Below are positions 29,014-38,600 of a DNA stretch of 64,000 nt, one piece after another. The position numbers were made by a program, and so were the translations under genes. Origin of the DNA: Legionella moravica DSM 19234 (lineage in GTDB: Bacteria; Pseudomonadota; Gammaproteobacteria; Legionellales; Legionellaceae); the NCBI RefSeq assembly GCF_000423305.1, contig NZ_AUHS01000014.1:62001-126000 (forward strand), read 5' to 3'. The notes beneath the pieces are model-generated. The model worked only from the letters and a program-made list of their open reading frames with translations, was not told the origin of the DNA and searched no databases. Positions within the stretch are counted from its first letter, which is position 1. Each line of letters begins with the position of its first letter.

Positions 29014-30093
29014 GAAATCACCATAGACAGGAACGCTGAACGTTATTATAAAAGCTCTAAGGCTTTATTTCTTCCGGTAAAGCCAATAGAAGAAATTAAT
29101 GGTTTTGAGCTTGTACTTGGATCTCGTCATTATCTATTTCGGGAATGTGAAACTCCGTTTAATAACATCAGCAGTTCCAACATTGCAGCCAATAAATACT
29201 GTACGAGCAAATTATTGGAAAAAGCGGGAATTCCTGTTCCACAGGCAGTTGCTATCCATATCGAAGATTTTCAGCAAAATAAAACCAGAGAATTGATTGC
29301 CGACCTCAAATTTCCCTTAGTCATAAAACCCTTGTTAGATGGCTCTAAAGGCAAAGATGTTTTATGCAATATTCAGACATTAGATCAGCTCATGCATTTT
29401 TTAAGTCACTATTTCACCATCTACGATTATTTAATAATCGAAGAATTTCACGGAAATTTAAATTCATATCGAGTTCTGGTTTTTAACCGACGGGTTATCG
29501 GTGTAGTACAACGATATCCTGCATGCGTTATCGGTGATGGCACACATACTATCGAACAACTGATTGCTTTGACCAATAAAGAGCGAAAAACAATTAATGA
29601 TTTTTTAGGACCCATCGTAATGGATGATGAGGGTAAAATTAAACTGAAAGAACTGGGAAAGAGTGCCGATTATGTACCCGCTGTTGGAGAGCGAATTACT
29701 TTAGCCTACACCTCCAATGCTACCCGTGGAGGTACCTATGAGTCTCTTGGTACGCGCATGTGCAAGGAAAACCAAAGATTGATGAGCAAAGTTGCTTCAG
29801 TATTAAATTTAGGACTTGCCGGGATTGACGTAGAATGTGCCGATCTCAATATTCCAATAACTCAATCGAATGGCGTTATCATCGAGGTCAATCATAGACC
29901 CAGTGTTCGTATTCATGAACTGCCGTTAACCGGCAAACCTCATCTTGTAACCCGAACGATCATGCGTTCATTTATCTACCGTCATCCCCTGAGCTATTTA
30001 TATGCGCTTTATACACGCAAACCTACTGCATTTTATATAAGAGCAACTACCGCATGCATATTAATTGGGATACTTTATTGGTTAGCAGTTTAA
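29014..30093 (+). CDS. ATP-grasp protein (cyanophycin synthetase-like), start codon missing or unusual
   Basis: The ATP-grasp core is clear: ANKYCTSKLLEKAGIPVP, FPLVIKPLLDGSKGKDV, LIIEEFHGNLNSYRVLV and IIEVNHRPSVRIHELP. It resembles the ATP-grasp part of cyanophycin synthetase and related amino-acid ligases. The C-terminus ends in a hydrophobic stretch (ATTACILIGILYWLAV). Coding similarity clearly extends upstream of the first usable codon (TTG at 29215) to a TGA at 29011-29013, yet no ATG, GTG or TTG lies in frame in those 201 bases. The 5' end is therefore damaged, frameshifted, or starts at a rare codon. Coordinates give the open frame. Confidence 0.7.
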   Translation, partial: EITIDRNAERYYKSSKALFLPVKPIEEINGFELVLGSRHYLFRECETPFNNISSSNIAANKYCTSKLLEKAGIPVPQAVAIHIEDFQQNKTRELIADLKFPLVIKPLLDGSKGKDVLCNIQTLDQLMHFLSHYFTIYDYLIIEEFHGNLNSYRVLVFNRRVIGVVQRYPACVIGDGTHTIEQLIALTNKERKTINDFLGPIVMDDEGKIKLKELGKSADYVPAVGERITLAYTSNATRGGTYESLGTRMCKENQRLMSKVASVLNLGLAGIDVECADLNIPITQSNGVIIEVNHRPSVRIHELPLTGKPHLVTRTIMRSFIYRHPLSYLYALYTRKPTAFYIRATTACILIGILYWLAV

Positions 30094-30173
30094 ATACCGA
30101 TGCTCCAGGCCATTGTCCCCCATTGAACTCTGTTTTATATCATGGTTTCCGAGCTTATTAGACGCATAAGTAC

Positions 30174-30179
30174 TATAAT
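30174..30179 (+). promoter_or_regulatory. Possible -10 element of the aldolase operon
   Basis: A perfect TATAAT occurs 52 bases before the ATG at 30231, in the gap after the ATP-grasp gene. No good -35 hexamer is visible at 16-18 bases, so this is tentative. Confidence 0.3.
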
Positions 30180-30230
30180 TAAAAGAAAAGGAACTAATAA
30201 CAAACTCCATGATGTGATAGAGGTAACCAA

Positions 30231-31127
30231 ATGAACTCAATTCAGCTTTTAGATGCATCCTTAAGAGATGGAGGGCATCGAACGAATTTCCATTTTAGTG
30301 ATGATGAGTTACGGGGTATTTTACTGCCTCTTGATAATTCTGGTGTAGAGTTCATAGAAATTGGTTACCGCAATGGTTCTTTGCACCCCATAGCCAATAT
30401 AGGCCGGGCAGGAATAACAGGCCGGGACTATCTGCTTTTCTGCCAATCCTTAATTAAAAAATCAACGATTGCCGTAATGGCGCATCCTAACAATATTTCT
30501 GAAACCGATCTGTTGGAGCTAAAAGAGTGTGGTGTTGGGCTGTTAAGAATCTGTATTGCTAAAAATAAATTGGCGGATGCCTTTTCTGTAATTCAACTGG
30601 CGCAAAAATTGAAATTCTTGGTATCCGTGAATTTCATTCATATGACCTACTACACCGATGACGAATTAGATGAAGTAGTTGAACAGGTCAGCCACTACAA
30701 GCCGGATATAATTTATTTTGCAGATTCCAATGGCAGCATTTTACCGCAGAGAATCAAGGCCATTTATGATCGGTATACAAGCAACTACGCTATTCCCTTT
30801 GGGTTTCATGCTCATGATAATATTGGCCTGGCTCAATCGAACGCGTTGGCAGCTATGGATGCCGGTGTTCAATTTATTGATGCCTCTCTAGCCGGAATGG
30901 GCAAAGGTACCGGAAACCTGAAAACCGAGTTTTTCATTGCCTGTCTGCACGCCAATAATGTTAAAAAATATGATTTACAAGCCGTATTAACTGCATCAAA
31001 CTACGTACGGGATGCGCTTAATATCGGTCATGAGGCAATTGAAATGGATGAATTTATAAGAGGAATCTCCGATTTTTCAACTGCAGATCTTAAATCATAT
31101 ACACAAAAAACAACTCCTGGTCATTAG
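30231..31127 (+). CDS. HMGL-like/4-hydroxy-2-oxovalerate-type aldolase
   Basis: A 298-residue TIM-barrel enzyme of the pyruvate-carboxylase/HMG-CoA-lyase/DmpG group. The metal-binding N-terminal motif is LLDASLRDGGHR, with FADSNGSILP in the middle and the metal site FGFHAHDNIGLAQ, followed by GMGKGTGNL. It is closer to DmpG-like aldolases than to isopropylmalate synthase, but it lacks the C-terminal dehydrogenase-interaction domain and no aldehyde dehydrogenase gene is near, so the substrate is open. GAGGTAA precedes the ATG. It is the first gene of a four-gene run ending at 34612. Confidence 0.88.
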   Translation: MNSIQLLDASLRDGGHRTNFHFSDDELRGILLPLDNSGVEFIEIGYRNGSLHPIANIGRAGITGRDYLLFCQSLIKKSTIAVMAHPNNISETDLLELKECGVGLLRICIAKNKLADAFSVIQLAQKLKFLVSVNFIHMTYYTDDELDEVVEQVSHYKPDIIYFADSNGSILPQRIKAIYDRYTSNYAIPFGFHAHDNIGLAQSNALAAMDAGVQFIDASLAGMGKGTGNLKTEFFIACLHANNVKKYDLQAVLTASNYVRDALNIGHEAIEMDEFIRGISDFSTADLKSYTQKTTPGH

Positions 31128-31242
31128 TGTGTATTGACCAATCAACACCAAAACTCCCGCTGACTCGCCGCGGAACATTGGAACTAAGTTGAAGGATACT
31201 CAACGCATCCTGAATATTTAAAAATTCACCCATGGGATCATA

Positions 31243-31941
31243 ATGAAAAAAAAGAAAATATTGGTTCTGACTCCCGATACACCAGATCCATCATACATTG
31301 AATTTGTTGTTAGCCCATTAGCCTTTCTTGAAGATGAATACACGATTCACCCCCTGGACTCGCTATGCATCATGGAGGACATTCCCAAATCTTCTTTTTA
31401 CCATTTATGGGCACAAAAACTGAAAGAGTACATTCTTTTGTATGATGCTTTTTTTGGATTTTCCTTTGGTGGAGTCATTATTCAACAATGCTTTTCTTTA
31501 TTCACAAAAACTGAAAAACCCATAGTACTGTTTTCAACGCCTACTTTTGCCGATATCCCTCTTAAAAATAAACTGCAAGAGGTTGTTGCACTGTGTCAAA
31601 ACAGACAGCTTGATTTAGCGCTCCAAACCCTTTATCAACACGTTTACTATCCCAATGCTGTGCCCTTACAATCTCATAATTTTTTAAATAATTCAGAAGC
31701 AGCAGAGCGAGTAATCTATGGATTGAATCGTGTTTTAGAGACCGATTCCACTTCAATAGTGAGAACAAGTACCGTCAAACACCTGCATTTAATCGGGCAA
31801 CACTCTCATTTAGTCAATAAAGACAATGTTGTTCAACCTGCAACAGGAACTCTCCTTCAGGTCCCTGAGGCAGGAATGAGAGTATTAAAAGATAACCCCC
31901 ATTATTGTCAAACAGTTATATGGGAGGCGTTACATGCTTAA
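31243..31941 (+). CDS. Alpha/beta-hydrolase-like protein
   Basis: A 232-residue protein with a serine nucleophile elbow (GFSFGGVIIQQ) near residue 76 and a possible catalytic His in LIGQHSHLV. The fold assignment rests on these motifs and the surrounding strand pattern; the acid residue is not obvious. It is not a family I can name more closely. The last 8 bases overlap the following fusion gene, whose ribosome site GGGAGG lies inside this frame, so the two are coupled and probably act in one pathway. Confidence 0.75.
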   Translation: MKKKKILVLTPDTPDPSYIEFVVSPLAFLEDEYTIHPLDSLCIMEDIPKSSFYHLWAQKLKEYILLYDAFFGFSFGGVIIQQCFSLFTKTEKPIVLFSTPTFADIPLKNKLQEVVALCQNRQLDLALQTLYQHVYYPNAVPLQSHNFLNNSEAAERVIYGLNRVLETDSTSIVRTSTVKHLHLIGQHSHLVNKDNVVQPATGTLLQVPEAGMRVLKDNPHYCQTVIWEALHA

Positions 31942-33742
31942 AGCAGATGAGGTTTTGAAAATAGCCGTTTTACCTGGAGATGGCATCGGGGCTGAAGTGA
32001 CGCAAGCCACAATTCCTCTGTTTGAGGCCTTACAACTCCCCATACAGCTGAGTTTTGGGGACATTGGATGGCATTATTGGAAAACAGAGGGCACCCCAAT
32101 CCCAGAGAGAACCTGGCGACTCATTTCTGCTTCAGATACCGTATTATTAGGAGCAATCACCAGTAAACCTCAAAGAGAAGCGATAAAAGAACTAGCGACT
32201 CAATTTCATAAAGACACTCTTGGTTACAGTTCACCGATTATTCAATTAAGACAAAAGCTGGATCTTTTTGCGAACATCAGGCCGTGCTTTTCTATTAAAG
32301 ACGAAGAACAGCAATTCAGTTTTTGCATTATACGTGAAAATACTGAAGGTCTATATTCAGGTTTTGATTATTATCCATTGCCTGAATCACTAATCGAACT
32401 AATCCATGAAAAGGAACGCTGGCGGACAATTCCGGGAAGTGAGATCAGTTGCTCTTTAAGGCTACAATCAAAATCAGGGTTAATCCGTTTATTTCAGTTT
32501 GCCTTTGATTACGCTGCCACGCAGGGCATGAATCGAGTTACTTTTGCCGATAAACCCAATGTATTACGACAAAGCAGTGATTTTGCCCGAGAGGTTTTTG
32601 AGGGTATTGCCATTCACTATCCGCACATTAAAGCAGACATCTTAAACGTGGATGCCGTGGCTTTATGGTTGATTAAGCGACCGGAAGAATTTGGAGTAAT
32701 TGTTGCCGAAAATATGTTTGGCGATATATTGTCTGATGTTGGAGCCGGGGTTATGGGAGGATTAGGGTTTGCGCCCAGTGCCAATATTGGCGTAAAAGGC
32801 AGTTATTTTGAGCCGGTTCATGGGAGTGGCACACGAATGAAACCACAGAGTGCCAATCCAAGTGCGATGTTCTTAACCATTGCAATGCTTCTCAATCATT
32901 TTGGTTTTAAGACGCAAGCAAAAAAAATCGGGGATTCGGTAGCAACCATTGTCCGTGAGGGGCGTTATACCACTTATGACTTGGGAGGTTTTAGCACGAC
33001 AATGGATATGGCTAAAGCAATTATTGAACACTACTTGCGAATGGATACTGCAACCAATACCCTTAAAAATACAGAACGATTACATTCCTCCATTCAGAAA
33101 CTTAAAGAATACAGTACTTCAGAGCTATCCGATGCGCTTGATGCTTGTGGTGTTGAAGGGGCTTTGCTGAATATTAAACCGTTAATGCCTGGACTGAAAC
33201 TTGTTGGACCGGCATATACCGTCCAATACAAAACAAACAAAAGAAAATCGTCAACGTTTAAAAATGCAGCGAATTATATTGATAATGTACCACCTCATTC
33301 CGTCATCGTAATCGATAACCAGGGTAACAATGAGTGTACTGTTTGGGGTGATATTCTGACTCAGACTGCTCAGCACAATCATGTAGCAGGTACTGTCGTT
33401 CATGGAGCAGTTCGTGATGCTCAGGCGATTCGAAAAAGCACCTATCCCTTATTTTGTTCGGATGTATTTATGCGTTCAGGTAAAAATCGTGTTCACAAAG
33501 CAAATGAACAATGCCCGTTGAACATAAATAATGTTCTTATTCATCCGGGTGATATAATTGTTGGCGATGATAATGGAGTGATCGTCATTCCAATACATTG
33601 CCTGGCAGAAGTTCTCGATAAAGTGGAACGCATTCAATCAAACGAAAACAAGATAAAAGATGCAGTAAACTCAGGCAGTACTCTGAAACAGGCTCGAACC
33701 CGATTTCATTACGATCAGCCCTGGCTGGATCATAAAAAATAA
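31934..33742 (+). CDS. Isopropylmalate/isocitrate dehydrogenase-like domain fused to an RraA-like aldolase domain
   Basis: The 602 residues combine two enzymes. Residues 1-375 are a beta-decarboxylating dehydrogenase: IAVLPGDGIGAEV, RENTEGLYSGF, FADKPNVLR, the metal-binding pair in NMFGDILSDVGAG and EPVHGSGT. Residues about 395-595 are an RraA/HMG aldolase-type domain: STSELSDALDACGVEGAL, GTVVHGAVRDAQAIR and GDIIVGDDNGVIVIP. Neither part looks degenerate. The dehydrogenase oxidises and decarboxylates 2-hydroxy-acids; RraA-like enzymes split or decarboxylate keto-acids, so consecutive reactions are plausible. The exact substrate is unknown. Neighbouring genes overlap or lie within 10 bases. 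Confidence 0.87.
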   Translation: MLKADEVLKIAVLPGDGIGAEVTQATIPLFEALQLPIQLSFGDIGWHYWKTEGTPIPERTWRLISASDTVLLGAITSKPQREAIKELATQFHKDTLGYSSPIIQLRQKLDLFANIRPCFSIKDEEQQFSFCIIRENTEGLYSGFDYYPLPESLIELIHEKERWRTIPGSEISCSLRLQSKSGLIRLFQFAFDYAATQGMNRVTFADKPNVLRQSSDFAREVFEGIAIHYPHIKADILNVDAVALWLIKRPEEFGVIVAENMFGDILSDVGAGVMGGLGFAPSANIGVKGSYFEPVHGSGTRMKPQSANPSAMFLTIAMLLNHFGFKTQAKKIGDSVATIVREGRYTTYDLGGFSTTMDMAKAIIEHYLRMDTATNTLKNTERLHSSIQKLKEYSTSELSDALDACGVEGALLNIKPLMPGLKLVGPAYTVQYKTNKRKSSTFKNAANYIDNVPPHSVIVIDNQGNNECTVWGDILTQTAQHNHVAGTVVHGAVRDAQAIRKSTYPLFCSDVFMRSGKNRVHKANEQCPLNINNVLIHPGDIIVGDDNGVIVIPIHCLAEVLDKVERIQSNENKIKDAVNSGSTLKQARTRFHYDQPWLDHKK

Positions 33743-33751
33743 GGAATTATC

Positions 33752-34612
33752 GTGCAGAATCTTGATGCATATGATTTGATTGATATTCACTATCATGCCA
33801 ATCCAGATCTATATCTGCGTCGCTGGGATGCCCTTGAAACAGGTAAAATCTATAAGAACTGCAATGGAATTGTCGTTTTAAAAAGTCATCTGGGAGCAAC
33901 CAGCATTCAGGCCACTCTGGCTCAAAGAATGGGGCTGCCTGTATTGCCCTCATTAGTGTTAAATCACCTCGCAGGAGGGATCAATTATCGAGTTGTCATT
34001 CAGGCACTAAATGAATATCAACCCTTAATACCGGCCAGGATGATTGTACATTTCCCAACAATAACAGGACGAGCAATCAAATCACGATTATCTCGAACAT
34101 TAACTCATCCCCAATTATCACCATTCAGTCTGTGTCCTGAGACACTTTTTAATGATAACAGCCAACTGCGAAAAGAAGTGATTGATGTATTAAAGATGGC
34201 AAGAGATTATCCGATTGTCCTTTCTACCGGACACGCATCAGCCGAAGAAGTCTATCAATTGGTAGATGCCTGTATTCAATATAATGTAACCTCTTTATTA
34301 CTGAACCAACCAGCAAACCCACTCACCAACTTACATGCCACACAACTAAAAAAATTAGCTCAAAACGAATTTATCTGGATCGAACAAACGTCGTTAACTT
34401 ATTTGTTACACCACCAAAGTAAAGAGGATTTTTGTGAGGTACTCAGCTCGTTACCCAGAGTGATATACAGCTCTGATCTGGGACAAACCGACCAATTGGA
34501 CATTCATCAATGGATTGATTATTCAGAACATTTGTTTACTGAGCTAAGAATATCCGAGCAAAGAACAAAAGAACTGGTTCTTCTCAATGCGATAAAAATT
34601 CTAGCGTTATAA
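33752..34612 (+). CDS. DUF6282-like metal-dependent hydrolase-type protein
   Basis: A 286-residue protein starting at a GTG with AAGGA seven bases ahead. It opens DIHYHANPDLYLRR and continues with GIVVLKSHLGAT, a pattern I associate with DUF6282 proteins, which resemble amidohydrolases (metal-binding HxH near the N-terminus). Later features are STGHASAEEV, another possible metal-ligand His, and YSSDLGQTDQ with an acidic residue near the C-terminus. The reaction is unknown. It is the last gene of the aldolase-hydrolase-fusion operon and is followed by convergent genes. Confidence 0.78.
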   Translation: MQNLDAYDLIDIHYHANPDLYLRRWDALETGKIYKNCNGIVVLKSHLGATSIQATLAQRMGLPVLPSLVLNHLAGGINYRVVIQALNEYQPLIPARMIVHFPTITGRAIKSRLSRTLTHPQLSPFSLCPETLFNDNSQLRKEVIDVLKMARDYPIVLSTGHASAEEVYQLVDACIQYNVTSLLLNQPANPLTNLHATQLKKLAQNEFIWIEQTSLTYLLHHQSKEDFCEVLSSLPRVIYSSDLGQTDQLDIHQWIDYSEHLFTELRISEQRTKELVLLNAIKILAL

Positions 34613-34685
34613 TCTCGTACCGTTCTCAAACACCTGTTCCGCTTATTGATTTTAAACTAATCTATATTCATGGGCTTTCACTGGA

Positions 34686-35402
34686 TTATTCAAAAAGCTC
34701 TCGTAAAAAATCCAGGGTAGTTATCCATGAGCGATTATCAGCTCGCTCATTGTAATGCAATCCCATTTCATCATCATTAGCCTTCGGATTAGTAAACGAG
34801 TGTTGAGTATGCCCGTACATATGAATTTGCCAATCGGCTTTTCTTGCGTTCATTTCATTGGCAATATGATGTATCTGATCTGGTTTTACCAAAGGATCGT
34901 CATAACCATGCAAAATGAGAATTTTACTTTTAATTGGTTGATTAGCAGAATGCTCAGGAGAAGTAAGCAAGCCATGAAAACAGACTACTCCCTTAACTGC
35001 CGCTTGTGAACGAGCTAAATCAAGGACACATAATCCGCCAAAACAATACCCTATAGCCGCAATGTTAGTATGCTCAACAAAGGGCAATGAAGCTAATACA
35101 TGAAATGCCGCATTAATTCGGGAAGCTAATTTAGACCGATCCTGCATCAAGGGGGCCATTAACGCTCTTCTCTGTGTTTTATCCGCTCCTGTCCGTGCGT
35201 CCCCATACATATCTACAGCAAAACCCACATACCCCATTGCGGCAAGTTGTCTGGCTTTATTGCACATACTTTCACTTCGGCCAACCCAATCATGCACCAC
35301 CATAACAGCTGGCAATGGATGAGACACATTGCTGTCGTACGCGATGTAGCCTCTGCATTGCGTTGAATCCTCTTGATATTCAATTTCCTTCGTTATTATC
35401 AC
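34686..35402 (-). CDS. Dienelactone hydrolase family protein (copy 2)
   Basis: A 238-residue paralogue of the protein at 8563-9273, sharing long identical segments such as CFGGLC, LHGYDDP and MYGH. The triad is Cys120 (GYCFGG), an Asp in HGYDDP (about 168) and His201 (GHTQHSF). The start is a GTG at 35402 with a poor ribosome binding site. It is convergent with the DUF6282 gene and lies downstream of dotA on the same strand. The substrate is unknown. Confidence 0.9.
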   Translation of the reverse strand: MIITKEIEYQEDSTQCRGYIAYDSNVSHPLPAVMVVHDWVGRSESMCNKARQLAAMGYVGFAVDMYGDARTGADKTQRRALMAPLMQDRSKLASRINAAFHVLASLPFVEHTNIAAIGYCFGGLCVLDLARSQAAVKGVVCFHGLLTSPEHSANQPIKSKILILHGYDDPLVKPDQIHHIANEMNARKADWQIHMYGHTQHSFTNPKANDDEMGLHYNERADNRSWITTLDFLRELFE

Positions 35403-35576
35403 ATTGAATCTTATAAGAAAATAATGAGTACTATATTAAATACAGCATACAGAATCAAATTGTAATTGGAATCGTTAGTAGCTACTCCAGAATCCCTGCC
35501 TGACATGCCAAAAGAATTTAGTTCTAAGTATTGCCAATAAACTCTAGCCGTTCAATATACAAACCACAACGAAGAT

Positions 35577-35603
35577 AGCGATCGAACCAGTCGATCGCTT
35601 TTT
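35577..35603 (+). terminator. Strong hairpin followed by T-run on the plus strand
   Basis: AGCGATCGA (35577-35585) pairs perfectly with TCGATCGCT (35591-35599) around a 5-base loop, followed by TTTTT on the plus strand. The nearby transcript is dotA on the minus strand, where the stem would be preceded, not followed, by the run. Its terminator role for dotA is therefore doubtful. Confidence 0.35.
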
Positions 35604-35617
35604 GAATGGATTTCCGA

Positions 35618-38600
35618 TTACTCTGCGCCGGCTCCACCACCAGGTGGTCTTCGACCACCACCACCGCCGCCACCGCCCCCACCTGATGAAGGTGAAGAAC
35701 TTGGTCCTGTTTGGCTACCGGAAGCTGTAGCATCTCCCCCTGAAAGAGATTGACTCCTAATGCCAATACCTGCTTTTTCAAGTTGTTCATCTGCGATACC
35801 GCCCAGTTTTTGACCCATTTGGGATTGTGCGCCCTGGGTCTGTTCAGCACCAGCTTTTACCCCTGCTTTTAACTCATCGCCCCATCCTGCTGCTTCCTGG
35901 CCAAGACTTTCCGGTGTACCACCTATCCATCTTAAAACCTTATCTGGCAAATAAGCAATCAAACTAAATGCTTTTTGTACGATAATAAGGTACATCGTGG
36001 TATAAATTAATATCGAGAAGAAATAAGCATAAACTCCCGCCCAATCAGTATAACCTCCTGTACCAGATCCTTCCTGAGGTTTATCTTCACTTGACATTTG
36101 GAACCCGCCAAACTTGGTACCGGATTTATCCAGCTCATAATTACCCGTTTGAATAAACGATATGGCATGATCAAATCCCGCATTCAAGATCCAAACGCCA
36201 ACATAGGACAAGGCAATTGCCGCAATATATCCAATGATCATCATGGAGGGTCTTAAAAACACATTCATCAATATCATAACGGCTGCTTCGCCTTTACCAA
36301 AAGCATCATGACCTTCAGGATGTGTTACCCCCAGAGCAACGATAGGAGCCGCGACCATGGCTTCTATCACGGCAATAAGCCAGGCAATAGAACCAAAAGT
36401 AAAAATCATATAGGGTAATACGGGAATATAATAAGCCGTAACAAACCCGACCGAAACCATGGTTCCAACCCATGCCAGTAACAGGGGCATGGCTAACCCG
36501 ATTAATGCAAAGATAAACAATCCAAAAGGAATGATAATTGCACTACTCACCGCTATATTTACGAGCATAAGCCATAAATTAGCTGAGAAGTTAATGTACA
36601 TCACTCCCATGTTTGCCAGAGCGACGATCGGATTGACCCCCGGCTCCGATACCTTGACCAATCCCGCTTTAAATATTTCTTTCATTCCTTCCAAAGGAAC
36701 CATCAAAAAGGCCATAACAACTTGATTGATGATATCTGAAAACATTTTCAAGAGCATATTATAGATATTTCTGAATATGGCATTATAAAATAAATTACCA
36801 AACATTCGTCCCAGGCAGAATGAGAAGAATAGTATTCTGACTCGACCACATTCAAAATCTCCTTTTGGCAGATAATATTGCTCCGTTGAAATACTAAATT
36901 TCATCATATTGGCAAATTGAAGGGGGGCTATCCCTGGCTGCCCTGGTAGTCGAACCATTACTGAATTATTGATAAACCCATAGACAGTTGACGATTGCAG
37001 GTTATTGACTACCTTACGTTGTGCATCATCCTTCAAACTGGGTTTCTGAACCATATCACCTAACGAAGAACCATTAATCACTGATTGTACTTTATCCAGA
37101 GGCGCCTTATCGCCACCAAACCAGGAGCATAATAAAGCATAAGGGCCAACACAGGTTTTATTCGAACCAAAACTTGAAATCAGATTTGTTGGATCGAAAG
37201 TACTCGTGTCCAATCCAGTATTCGAATCAAACTGATTTGCACTGGTTACTGCATTGCCATTTAATCTCACCAAATCAAAAAAATAAGAGCCGGCCATAAT
37301 CCAACCCTCATTTGTTGCTTTATTGATAAAATCACGGGATGAATTATCATTCTTCACATCGTTTGCTTGCCTGATAAGATTAATCGTTGGCATCATGATG
37401 GCGTTATAATCAGTAATTGCGCCTTGGAACTCTGTCCCGTTAAATAATACACCAGCATTGGTGCCTGTTGGTGTCGGTACAGGTCCCCAAATCTCGCACC
37501 CTTGTGAATAATCAGTACAGATTTGTCCTTGGGCAGTATAGGGAACACCAAATTGCTGCTTGGCGACTTTTGAGAAGTTAGTAGTTGTAGATCCCGTGCT
37601 CGTACTTGCCAAATCAGGATCGTTATTAACAATGACCTGCGCGACGGAAGATAAAGTAATATACATTTGCTGAATTGCGATTGCCCTGGACATTTGCGCT
37701 GTCTCAAGCTGGGAATCGGTAAGCTGTTGATAAAGATTGGGTCTTTCGGTCGTTTTTTTGCCATTTTTTGACGTTGTAGTCATTGTTTTATTCGGATCGA
37801 CCAGATCACTTATCGTGTTCCATTTAATGGTTCCACAAATTCCATTTAAAAAATACAAGGGCGAATTTGAATCAAAATTAGGCATTGGCAGAGAATAGCT
37901 GCTGGCTCCTTTGTTATTATTCTGAGTCATCACGGCATTAACCGTTCCCAAAAAGTCAGGAACCGTTGTTTTGCAAAAATTATCCATTACGGGTGTAGGA
38001 TTCCCTGCACAAGGTCCCACATCATTTGCTTGAGATTCCAGATAACTTTTTCGTTGTGCTTCTATTTTATTTTGCAAGCCCAGCATACACACCTGGCCTG
38101 CAAGAATAGTCATTGCCCCATCGGACACACCGCCAGTAGCCGATGCGGTCAATGCCTTAGTCGGGTCGGCTTGAGCCTGGATGATAACCCCTCCTCGATT
38201 TAAATACCCCAAAGCGGCTTCCCATACTTTATCTGCAGCCCCAATTCCCTGGACGATGACCCACATGACAAAAATCTGCATTAAACAATAGCCCGATGCC
38301 TTAGGTATGAGCAAGGCCAAACCCATAGTGGAACGCAAAGGTATCCAGATTGAAGACCATTTTTGTCCAAGCATCTGGCCTTCATGAGCGGTATTCATGG
38401 TGGACACCAGGAGGGTGTACATAATGATGATTCCACCCAAAGCCAGCACCGCAGAGTTGAAAACGCCAAACATGGTGCCCATAATCTGGCTTCCCGTGCC
38501 ATGCAACACGCCGTCAACTACACCAAATAAATTCCCTAGAAAAATAACGGAAAGATCGCTTGCTGGAGGAGCAAAACTCAATGCTGAGGAATCGGCAGCA

